Below, piece by piece: positions 17,151 through 23,384 of a stretch of DNA of 23,384 nt. The notes beneath the pieces were generated by a model that was not told where the DNA came from, made no database searches, and saw only the letters and a program-made list of their open reading frames with translations. A program made the translations under genes and the position numbers. How positions within the stretch are numbered: position 1 is the stretch's first letter; the number at the start of each line of letters is the position of its first letter. Source of the DNA: DAOLCO01 sp964612555. GTDB lineage: Bacteria; Bdellovibrionota_C; UBA2361; SZUA-149; DAOLCO01. The stretch lies in contig CAZTBW010000015.1 of the NCBI GenBank assembly GCA_964612555.1, positions 1 to 23,384 of the forward strand, written 5' to 3'.

Positions 17151-17197
17151 TAGAAAAATAAAACTCAACCTGTCCAATGATACTGAACAGGTTGAGT
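17151..17197 (-). terminator. Rho-independent terminator of the 17224-17550 gene
   Basis: A perfect 11-bp stem (17163-17173 with 17187-17197) with a 13-nt loop is followed, on the minus strand, by TTTATTTTTCTA. It lies 27 nt beyond the stop of the minus-strand gene. On the plus strand no T tract follows, so it is not a terminator for the VOC gene. Confidence 0.75.
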
Positions 17198-17223
17198 AAC
17201 CAAGGAATGAACAAGGCAAATTA

Positions 17224-17550
17224 CTAAACTTTAACTTGCCCTTGTGATCGCACTCGCGCTTCCACAATACTAATTATTTCCAGGCTCAAATTTTTGCCGA
17301 CATCAACCACCTCGTCGCTGATATCGACAACACCGGTGCCTTCATGGTTGATGTAAATGCGAAAACGAACCCCTCCTGCAAGCGTGTGCCCGGGGGGAAA
17401 AGTTTCCTTCGGGATGATGTCTTCGACCACACCCTCTCTCAAAAGATTTATGCAAAAATTTGAGAACTTCAGGGCATCTACTACTGCCGTGCTCTCTTCC
17501 GGCAAGACGACGAAGTCGTTTTGTACGTATTTTGTTAGGTTAAAAGCCAT
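17224..17550 (-). CDS. Uncharacterised 108-residue protein
   Basis: I do not recognise a family. The protein is soluble, acidic in its middle and ends in a helical, polar segment (LSLEIISIVEARVRSQGQVKV). A central beta-rich part reads GGVRFRIYINHEGTGVVDISDEVV. There are no cysteine clusters, membrane segments or catalytic motifs. A strong ribosome binding site (AAAGGAGT) stands 9 nt before the ATG and a good terminator follows, so it is very likely an expressed, single-gene unit. It borders a 520-nt gene-free stretch with large inverted repeats. Confidence 0.6.
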   Translation of the reverse strand: MAFNLTKYVQNDFVVLPEESTAVVDALKFSNFCINLLREGVVEDIIPKETFPPGHTLAGGVRFRIYINHEGTGVVDISDEVVDVGKNLSLEIISIVEARVRSQGQVKV

Positions 17551-17617
17551 GAGGGGCTACTCCTTTAAAAAATTGCAAGACCTGTTTACTAAGTACAGCT
17601 TAGTTACAGACCTGGCG

Positions 17618-17668
17618 GGTTAGTGATACTCTTTAATGGTTCTTAAGCATTAAAGAGTATCACTAACC
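17618..17668. repeat. Perfect 21-bp inverted repeat with 9-nt loop
   Basis: Arms 17618-17638 and 17648-17668 are exact reverse complements (arm begins GGTTAGTGATACTC), with loop GTTCTTAAG. It lies 68 bp upstream of the minus-strand gene start. No T tract follows on either strand, so it is not an ordinary terminator. It could be an operator, a structured RNA or a mobile-element relic. Confidence 0.8.
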
Positions 17669-17820
17669 ATATAAAACCATTCAAAGATTCTTCTTATCTA
17701 AGATGATCAACACAAAAAACACTACCCATATAGCAAATGTGACCTACCACCCTTATCTATTTCATAATAGATTGTCAATTAAGGGCACAAAATCCTCACT
17801 ACCTTTACATCGGTAAAATA

Positions 17821-17848
17821 TTGATTTTTTATTATAATCGTATATTAT
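17821..17848 (+). promoter_or_regulatory. Candidate promoter for the 18072 gene
   Basis: TTGATT (17821-17826) is followed after 16 bp by TATTAT (17843-17848), within AT-rich DNA. This would give a leader of about 215 nt containing two hairpins. A TATAAT at 17833-17838 lacks a well-spaced -35. Confidence 0.3.
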
Positions 17849-17998
17849 ACTGCTCCTTTCTCTTTACAGTAATGAGTAGATGAACAAACGTGTCTTCTGT
17901 CAAAATTGCAAGTATATGCATTGTGACAGAAGGCGCGAATGAAAGTGTTATTTTAAAGGTTCTTTATATTCCCTTGAAATTTTCTTGGCTGAGTGAAT

Positions 17999-18038
17999 AG
18001 CCTTGTGTGATCAGTATGTTTACTGATTAGGCAGGGCT
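17999..18038 (+). ncRNA. Structured 5' leader hairpin
   Basis: A composite hairpin lies just before the ribosome binding site of the 18072 gene. The outer stem is AGCCTTG (17999-18005) with CAGGGCT (18032-18038), including one G-U pair; the inner stem is ATCAGTA (18010-18016) with TACTGAT (18021-18027), with a 4x4 internal loop between them. It may control translation of the gene. Confidence 0.4.
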
Positions 18039-18071
18039 GTTCACATCATAAATTAAAAAGAAAGGGAAGAA

Positions 18072-19169
18072 ATGCTCAAACACTTTTTACTCCCGTTATT
18101 TGATAGAGTAAAGTGCTGGTACTTATCTCTAAAGATTAACCCAAGCGAGGAAGATGCACAGTATCTCCTTTGGGGTCCTTATACAAGGGAAAAAAAGGAG
18201 CGATTCGCAGAAAAATTGCTTCAGAAAAATATCAGCAATGATATTTTGGTAGAAATTATTCGGACAAATGTTGGCGACACAATAAAAGATCGTGCTGCAA
18301 TTCGATTAATGAAGCACGATCCAACTCCAGATCAGATAGTCCTGATTAGTACATATAGCAGAGATCTTAGTAAACGTGCGTTAGAAGCGCTAATTACGAT
18401 GGAGACATCGAACGAGCATCTAGAACATCTCATTATAAACAGTTCGAATATGTTTGATAAGTGGAATCTTTGCTACGGGATTAATGAGCAGGCAGCGCGT
18501 CTGATCTTAAGAAGAGAGCCTTCGAATGACCAATTACGTTCGGTCATATTCTACGTCGGCGACAGTTCATTACGATTGGAAGCTTGGGGAATGCTCAAGT
18601 CTCGAGCTCTCTCCAATGGTGAATTAATTCTGATAATTCGTCACAAGCACATGCCAAAAATCGCACGAGAGGCATTGGGGCTTTTAAAATCTCCTACAAT
18701 CGATGATTTGATGTACATAGTATCAGAATGTCCATGTACACCTGATGATGTACGTATTGAGGCAGGACGAAAAATCTTATCTCACACGAAAGTTGAGTGC
18801 TCTCATATCGGAGCCGTCTTGATTAACCATCCTGAGCTTACCGAAGAAGCCTGGGATCGCTTCCTTCAGAAGGATCCATCTACAAAAGATTTCTGCGAGT
18901 TATTACGCTATGGCACAAGAGAGTTCATATTTTTTGGCTCGCTTTTTGGTTCGCAACAACCAGAAATTATATTAAGAATTGCAGACACCATTCTCGAAAG
19001 AGATCCAAATATTGAAGAGCTCGTTGTGGTCGCTGAGTGCGTCAAGATATATCGAGAAAGAGTTTGGGGTAAAATTTTAGAAAAAAAACCTCCGCAAAAC
19101 TTTTTCCAAGAACTTCAGCGGAAAAGCTCAGAATTAAGTGGTCTCGCTTTAGAAGTTCTCAACTCCTAA
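18072..19169 (+). CDS. Uncharacterised helical-repeat protein (about nine ARM/LRV-like units)
   Basis: No named family is recognised. The 365-residue protein is made of repeats of about 28-40 residues with the pattern 'A...LL...Ps.d.L..ii......r..A': for instance AAIRLMKHDPTPDQIVLIS, AARLILRREPSNDQLRSVI, EAWGMLKSRALSNGELILII, AREALGLLKSPTIDDLMYIV and ADTILERDPNIEELVVVAEC. This suggests a curved two-helix solenoid (ARM, HEAT or leucine-rich-variant type) used for protein or nucleic-acid binding. There is no signal peptide or catalytic motif. A strong ribosome binding site (AAAGGGA) and a very good terminator frame it, so it is transcribed alone. It is convergent with another repeat-protein gene. 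Confidence 0.7.
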   Translation: MLKHFLLPLFDRVKCWYLSLKINPSEEDAQYLLWGPYTREKKERFAEKLLQKNISNDILVEIIRTNVGDTIKDRAAIRLMKHDPTPDQIVLISTYSRDLSKRALEALITMETSNEHLEHLIINSSNMFDKWNLCYGINEQAARLILRREPSNDQLRSVIFYVGDSSLRLEAWGMLKSRALSNGELILIIRHKHMPKIAREALGLLKSPTIDDLMYIVSECPCTPDDVRIEAGRKILSHTKVECSHIGAVLINHPELTEEAWDRFLQKDPSTKDFCELLRYGTREFIFFGSLFGSQQPEIILRIADTILERDPNIEELVVVAECVKIYRERVWGKILEKKPPQNFFQELQRKSSELSGLALEVLNS

Positions 19170-19188
19170 TTTACTTTAAGGAAACCTT

Positions 19189-19231
19189 GTTGATACGATC
19201 AATACTTGATCGTATCAACATTTTCTTTTTT
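19189..19231 (+). terminator. Rho-independent terminator of the 18072 gene
   Basis: A perfect 14-bp stem (19189-19202 with 19206-19219) with a 3-nt loop is followed by ATTTTCTTTTTT. It starts 19 nt after the stop codon. Confidence 0.88.
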
Positions 19232-19312
19232 ACTTGTTTTAAAATCATTCGCGCCACTATTAATATTTTCCGGCATCAACAATATCCCCTGGTACAATAC
19301 CCTATCAGGAAT

Positions 19313-19351
19313 AAAAATTTAAAATAAAGAACTGCGGTATAACCGCAGTTC
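19313..19351 (-). terminator. Rho-independent terminator of the 19383 gene
   Basis: A perfect 10-bp stem (GAACTGCGGT 19329-19338 with 19342-19351) with a 3-nt loop is followed on the minus strand by TTTATTTTAAATTTTTA. It lies 31 nt beyond the stop of the minus-strand gene. Confidence 0.75.
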
Positions 19352-19382
19352 TCACAACTGTCGTAGAACAACCTAAACAGCC

Positions 19383-20549
19383 CTAAACAGCAAAGTACTG
19401 CCCGGAAGAGCCCATAAGCAGACTCTTGACTACCCCGCATTTTTGCACAGGCGACATACCTGGTACATGTCTTTGGAGTTGTAGATATAGCAATCTCCTG
19501 TCACCAGAATAATTCCAACTTGGAACTTGAGCCACTGCCAACGCCAGCACTTCATCAAGAGAACGGAACTTAAACGTATATTCACCTATCCTGCGAAGGT
19601 CTGCAATCGGCATGCGTGGTGGCATTTGATTGCCCACTCTCGAAATACACTTAAGTATAATTCGAGCCCGCTTCCTGTTTTTTACCTCAACAAAAGCAGC
19701 GAGCAGTGGTTTAATCGCATGAAACTTCCGTAAACCATGCGAAAGTGAATCCGTCGCGATACGACGTATAACAGGATGACATCCTGGTCTTTGCAACTCA
19801 CAGATAAACCGACTGATGCTTGATTCTCCATAATCTACTTTCGAAACGATCTTCAAAGCGGCAACACGCGTCGTTACCCTACTTAAAGAATCATCACAAA
19901 CCATATGTGCAATCTCAACGATTTGATTTTTTGCCTGTTGATCAAGCCTGCCAATCAAACTGAAAAGAGCAAACAATATCAAACGCTTCTTTCGCTGAGA
20001 AGCATTTTCTATTATCTTTTTTACCTGTACCAGTCCCGCTTTTTCAGTCAACAGTAAGACTGGAAGGTATTCAGAAACCACAGAAGGCGATAAAGCACCT
20101 TCGAGTTTCTTTGCGGCAGAACGAATAACTTTATCACGCAGATTAACTTTCTTACGTGCAATTCGCCCAAGAGCTCGCCCCAGCATCTTATTAACCTGCG
20201 GGGGACAGAAACCTTGAGACAGATAGAGGATGCACTCCTCATGACCTTTTTCAAAAAGGGAAACTATCTGCTTCAATCGTCTTAGTATTTCAGAAACAGT
20301 CCTTTTGGGCGTTACTTCGATACTTCGACGCGTCTTTTTGTGCTTCCCTTTCTTTCCAGCCAAAAGCTCATACAATTCACGACGTCGAAGAGATTCTTTC
20401 TTCTTCAAAAGATTCCTCGCGTGCCCTCTTGCCAGTCCACGTCGGGATTTCCCTTTACGACTAGCCCTTTTTCGTGCACATTCAAGTAGTTCATGTGTCA
20501 GAAGTTTAAATTCTTCAACTAATGAAGCCGTTTCCGGTTCAAAAGACAT
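19383..20549 (-). CDS. Uncharacterised protein with a very basic N terminus and helical repeats
   Basis: This 388-residue protein is of unrecognised family. Residues about 24-80 are extremely basic (RKRASRKGKSRRGLARGHAR, then LLKKKESLRRREL and GKKGKHKKTRRS), which suggests nucleic-acid or ribosome binding. The remainder is helical, with HEAT-like hydrophobic periodicity (for example VTTRVAALKIVSKV, PVIRRIATDSLSHGL, RARIILKCISRVG). There is no membrane segment, signal or catalytic motif. A good ribosome binding site (AAAGGAAG) precedes the ATG. The HTTM gene ends 63 nt upstream on the same strand. It converges on the other repeat-protein gene, each with its own terminator. Confidence 0.7.
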   Translation of the reverse strand: MSFEPETASLVEEFKLLTHELLECARKRASRKGKSRRGLARGHARNLLKKKESLRRRELYELLAGKKGKHKKTRRSIEVTPKRTVSEILRRLKQIVSLFEKGHEECILYLSQGFCPPQVNKMLGRALGRIARKKVNLRDKVIRSAAKKLEGALSPSVVSEYLPVLLLTEKAGLVQVKKIIENASQRKKRLILFALFSLIGRLDQQAKNQIVEIAHMVCDDSLSRVTTRVAALKIVSKVDYGESSISRFICELQRPGCHPVIRRIATDSLSHGLRKFHAIKPLLAAFVEVKNRKRARIILKCISRVGNQMPPRMPIADLRRIGEYTFKFRSLDEVLALAVAQVPSWNYSGDRRLLYLQLQRHVPGMSPVQKCGVVKSLLMGSSGQYFAV

Positions 20550-20612
20550 GGAACACTTCCTTTCTAAAAAACCTAAAATAAAATCTACCCTTACTACGAT
20601 TGACTAATATTA

Positions 20613-21455
20613 CTATCGAAAACTCCTTCTGGCAACATCGCCCACCATTATATCAATAAAACGATGCACTTTTTCAGGTGGTATAAATACCAGATATAGC
20701 AAAATCATTGTCAAACTAAAGGTACTTACAGGAAGGGAGTAAAATAAGATGAGATGGAAAATAATTCCAGCAGGAATAATCCATGGATGAAATCTTGAAA
20801 ACCATAAACCGATAGCAAGTGCCATCTCAAGAATTATAGTAGAAATTGCAAGAAAAAACATAATTGAAGGAAAGTAAGAACTTTCAATAAAATCATAATT
20901 ACAGAAGTAGAACTTGAATATCTGTTCCATTCTATCACCAGAAAGAAATCCAGGGACTAATTTTGAATAAGTACTCCAGAAATAAATGGCACTAATCTGT
21001 AAAGCGATAAGATACGTAGCCCATAGCGGTCCTTCTTCTGGGGGCATGACATTTTCTTTCTTCATGACATTTCTTACACGTAAAAACCTGTCTACCGAAA
21101 ATGAATACCCACAAGGAGTAAAAAAAAGTAAAACCACTGTAATACATAAAAGATACGTATGATGATGTGTTAGTGGTTCCACGCCAATAACAAACCCTAC
21201 GTAGTAATATACAGAAATCATGGTAAGAGACAGAACCCCAAGCCAAAATCTGGTATAAAACCCGATAAACACAAAAATTGTGGAAATAAAAAACAAAAAA
21301 CCGATACCTATTTGCACTTCGGGTATATTTTTAAAAAGCAGAAAAAAACCGGAAAAACGACTCCATAAAAGCGGTATAATTCCAATCCTGACCAGAGCAA
21401 TTGCCCGGGTTGAAGATTGATATTGTAAAATTTTCTTAAAAACTGAAAAGATCAT
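20613..21455 (-). CDS. HTTM-domain membrane protein
   Basis: The 280-residue protein has about six to seven membrane segments and the HTTM (horizontally transferred transmembrane domain) pattern: an early ARIGI-type RIGIIPLLWSRF, and the motif THHHTYLLCITVVLLFFTPCGYSFSVDRFL about residue 95-125, followed by a charged loop and further membrane helices. HTTM is related to vitamin K-dependent gamma-carboxylase, but this short form has only the membrane part; carboxylation is not established for bacterial members. Its ATG overlaps the stop of the upstream small gene (ATGA), so the two are coupled. Confidence 0.78.
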   Translation of the reverse strand: MIFSVFKKILQYQSSTRAIALVRIGIIPLLWSRFSGFFLLFKNIPEVQIGIGFLFFISTIFVFIGFYTRFWLGVLSLTMISVYYYVGFVIGVEPLTHHHTYLLCITVVLLFFTPCGYSFSVDRFLRVRNVMKKENVMPPEEGPLWATYLIALQISAIYFWSTYSKLVPGFLSGDRMEQIFKFYFCNYDFIESSYFPSIMFFLAISTIILEMALAIGLWFSRFHPWIIPAGIIFHLILFYSLPVSTFSLTMILLYLVFIPPEKVHRFIDIMVGDVARRSFR

Positions 21456-21859
21456 TTTTTCTGATATCTTCTACAAATATTTTTCTCACCATCTGCAAAT
21501 TTTTGCCAATGCGACCGGGAACCTTGCCTGGCATACATACGAATATCTTTCTCAAAAGAATATGCACCGCATATTCTTTCTGCAATCTGCATTGCCTGCG
21601 TCCTGGATTGAATTCTTTTGAGAGAGCGAGGAGCATCTTTTTTTGATGCGTAGCCAAGAGAAGCATACATATCTATACTTGTCTCAATCTCTCCATCTTT
21701 ATGATAAAACTTTACTTCACAGACAGTTTCTCCTGCACCGGAAAACATAACCCATTTTCGAAAAAACATTGAATTATAACCAAGCACCTGTGAAAACAAT
21801 GGACTTATTGCGATGTAAAATGAAAGTATCGTAAAAACAACCCCTCTGAATACAATCAT
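21452..21859 (-). CDS. Small membrane-anchored partner of the HTTM protein
   Basis: The 135-residue protein has one N-terminal hydrophobic segment (about residues 6-26, ending in SQVLGY), either a signal anchor or a cleaved signal, followed by a polar domain (KWVMFSGAGETVCEVKFYHKDGEIETSIDMY) and a basic C-terminal helix with two cysteines (ERICG, KNICRRY). I do not recognise a named family. Its stop overlaps the HTTM start, and small anchored genes of this kind next to HTTM proteins suggest a shared membrane complex (inference). Confidence 0.65.
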   Translation of the reverse strand: MIVFRGVVFTILSFYIAISPLFSQVLGYNSMFFRKWVMFSGAGETVCEVKFYHKDGEIETSIDMYASLGYASKKDAPRSLKRIQSRTQAMQIAERICGAYSFEKDIRMYARQGSRSHWQKFADGEKNICRRYQKK

Positions 21860-21911
21860 AATTGAAATAATATCAGATACCCGTTATTCACAATAAACTA
21901 CTTAAAAAAAT

Positions 21912-23063
21912 CTACTCTAACATAGCAAGTACCTCTTGAATACTTGCAGTAGAAAAAAAGTTCTCCCGATCTCTATCTATCAACATAAAGGGACAATCTA
22001 TACCAATGCTTCTGAGTAGTTTTTCTCCGTATACCTTTTTTTTACGTCCGCTTTTAACTTCAATAGCAAGAATGGGAGTATTTCTCTCACACAGTATGTA
22101 GTCTATTTCTTTATTTCTTTCTCTCCAATACATGAGTTCATAGCGTTTTTGAGAATATAAAAGGTTAAGAAAATGTGCTCCCACTAAATTTTCAAACAAA
22201 AATCCAGTAAGTCCTTGTTCCTTGAGTGTAAAGTCAATAAGAGCACTATTAGGTAAAATCCATTTGGGAAGTGAGCGTTTAGAAGTATGAGGTGCTTTGG
22301 TATATTTAAATATTGGAACAACGAGAAAAGCTAGTGAAAGAAGATGCGCATAATGTACCAGAGTACTTGAGTTACCTCGTTCCTGTAGAGAACCAAGTAT
22401 TTTCTCAAAACTTACAATCTGAGCAGGAAGCTTTGATACATACCAGAATAATTGTCGTAACAAGGCTGGTTTGTCTACACTATGCAAAGCAAGAATATCT
22501 CTTCCCAGAGTAGGTTCAACGATACTGCCAGCGATATATTCTTCTGCCCTTAACGGATCATCTTTAAAATCATATACTTTGGGATATCCACCAAAGTACG
22601 CGTATTCTTCAAGTGAACATCCGCTTAAGTTTTTTATTTCTGAAAACATCCAATGAGGAAAATAATTTATCTCAAATCTTCCAGTAAGACTCTCTGATAA
22701 ACCTTTTTCTATAAGAAGCGCAGAACTACCTAATAAAGCTACACGAAGACGTATTTTCTTACGCTGATCTTCATCCCATAGGCGTTTTACGACTTCTGAC
22801 CACCCAGGTATTTTCTGTACCTCATCAAGCACCAGCGTCCTTTCAGGAGAAGGTGTCTTCCTTGCAAGATTCCATTTTTCTTCAATAACTGAAACTGAAG
22901 GCGGAGCAGGAGCATCCGCAGTGAAAAAAATGGTGATATCAGGATTTAAAAGCTCTATTGCCGCAGTCGTTTTTCCTACCTGTCTTGGACCAATAAATAT
23001 CTGAATAAGCCCCTTAGGGTCATCCCAACGAGTTTTTAGATGTTCAGGAAATCTTCTTAACAT
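21912..23063 (-). CDS. AAA_14/DUF4143 ATPase
   Basis: The 383-residue protein has an N-terminal AAA_14 ATPase domain with Walker A GPRQVGKT (residues 25-32), Walker B LVLDEVQKIPGW (about 75-86) and ALLGSSALLI. From about residue 190 a DUF4143 region follows, ending with a PD-(D/E)xK-like nuclease signature: EIDYILCERNTPILAIEVKSG. Proteins of this type are widespread, often mobile or defence-associated, and their role is unknown. Length is typical, and no key motif is missing. It is upstream of the HTTM pair on the same strand with a gap of about 50 bp. Confidence 0.88.
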   Translation of the reverse strand: MLRRFPEHLKTRWDDPKGLIQIFIGPRQVGKTTAAIELLNPDITIFFTADAPAPPSVSVIEEKWNLARKTPSPERTLVLDEVQKIPGWSEVVKRLWDEDQRKKIRLRVALLGSSALLIEKGLSESLTGRFEINYFPHWMFSEIKNLSGCSLEEYAYFGGYPKVYDFKDDPLRAEEYIAGSIVEPTLGRDILALHSVDKPALLRQLFWYVSKLPAQIVSFEKILGSLQERGNSSTLVHYAHLLSLAFLVVPIFKYTKAPHTSKRSLPKWILPNSALIDFTLKEQGLTGFLFENLVGAHFLNLLYSQKRYELMYWRERNKEIDYILCERNTPILAIEVKSGRKKKVYGEKLLRSIGIDCPFMLIDRDRENFFSTASIQEVLAMLE

Positions 23064-23384
23064 AAATCATTTAAAATCAAGAGGTTATTCTATAAATTAA
23101 CATTATCCGAGTCATAGCTCGAATAGTGTTAATATTCTATATATATCACTAAATAAAGAATGTTTTCAAGTACTTTCTAAAAACTTAAAAAGTAATACGT
23201 ACTAATTTTTCCGGTTTTTCAATCCCATATTCAAAGGGGGAAATCAAAATACTCACGGGGGCAAGAGCGTGGTGGGGCGACTTGTTTCCCCACCACGCTC
23301 TTTGGACATACAACAGGAAAAACTAATTTAAAATAGGGGCTGAAGTAGCTAAGACCGAGATATAGGTCTAAAGTGGCTATAATG
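23064..23384. other. Gene-free right end with two hairpins
   Basis: No supportable ORF is seen in this 321-nt stretch. It holds an imperfect 13-bp hairpin (23099-23111 with 23118-23130), then a perfect GC-rich 15-bp hairpin (23263-23302). The last bases include TATAAT at 23378-23383, with no convincing -35. Confidence 0.5.
23263..23302. repeat. Perfect GC-rich 15-bp inverted repeat
   Basis: Arms AAGAGCGTGGTGGGG (23263-23277) and its exact reverse complement (23288-23302) enclose a 10-nt loop. The stem is much more GC-rich than its surroundings. Only a short TTT follows on the plus strand and no T tract on the minus strand, so a normal intrinsic terminator is doubtful. Confidence 0.75.

Larger units (their letters stand above)
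17551..18071. other. Gene-free region with inverted repeats
   Basis: This 521-nt stretch lies between two divergent uncharacterised genes. It holds a large perfect hairpin (17618-17668), a 9-bp imperfect hairpin (17894-17902 with 17924-17932), a leader hairpin (17999-18038), and AT-rich promoter-like DNA around 17821-17848. No ORF with a ribosome binding site and recognisable product was found in it. Confidence 0.6.

Noticed and set aside
17163..17197. Hairpin as terminator for the VOC gene on the plus strand
   Set aside because: No T tract follows on the plus strand; it fits the minus-strand gene.
23378..23383. TATAAT at the right edge as a promoter
   Set aside because: No acceptable -35 lies at the right distance and no gene is visible downstream.
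1..23384. CRISPR array, tRNA or rRNA genes, IS element
   Set aside because: No regularly spaced direct repeats, no tRNA-like cloverleaf, no rRNA-like sequence and no transposase frame were seen on reading both strands.

Overview
The window is 23.4 kb of bacterial chromosome, AT-rich by eye. A Gram-negative host is suggested by a lipoprotein-type signal on the sugar-dehydrogenase-like protein, a Sec-type signal on the (broken) periplasmic binding protein, a TIGR03790-family protein (a family that co-occurs with exosortase/PEP-CTERM sorting) and a KhtTU-type antiporter. I cannot assign a phylum from the sequence alone.

Layout. (1) 1-3034, + strand: a housekeeping run made of the 3' end of an FtsB/DivIC-type gene, a DUF721/DciA-like gene, tyrS and a TIGR03790 gene, with 1-4 nt junctions. 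(2) 3169-7188: a receiver protein with a degenerate HPt-like tail on +, then three - strand genes: a HEAT/alpha-beta-hydrolase fusion lacking the catalytic serine, a PfkB-family kinase, and a pseudo-receiver. (3) 7343-8428, -: a branched-chain-amino-acid-type binding protein interrupted by one in-frame TAA. (4) 8670-10383, +: khtT-khtU-like K+/H+ antiporter pair. (5) 10432-11146, -: a nucleotidyltransferase with an overlapping 64-codon downstream ORF, resembling a toxin-antitoxin or Abi-type pair. (6) 11211-12263, -: a PQQ-type sugar-dehydrogenase-like lipoprotein. (7) 12450-17075, +: a methylcitrate-cycle operon prpB-prpC-prpD with queH (tRNA queuosine) fused on by an ATGA overlap, then a VOC protein. 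A dyad and a possible leaderless promoter lie in front. (8) 17.1-20.6 kb: an accessory-looking segment with a small orphan gene, a 520-nt gene-free stretch with strong inverted repeats, and two convergent uncharacterised genes for helical-repeat proteins, each with a clear terminator. (9) 20613-23063, -: an HTTM membrane protein with a small membrane-anchored partner, and an AAA_14/DUF4143 ATPase. (10) 23064-23384: gene-free, with two hairpins.

How it fits together: the prp genes oxidise propionyl-CoA through 2-methylcitrate to pyruvate and succinate. KhtTU is expected to handle K+/pH stress. A recurring theme is signalling or enzyme folds that have lost their catalytic residues (HPt His, hydrolase Ser, receiver Asp and Lys). 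The most novel-looking part is the 17.1-20.6 kb repeat-protein segment with its structured intergenic DNA.
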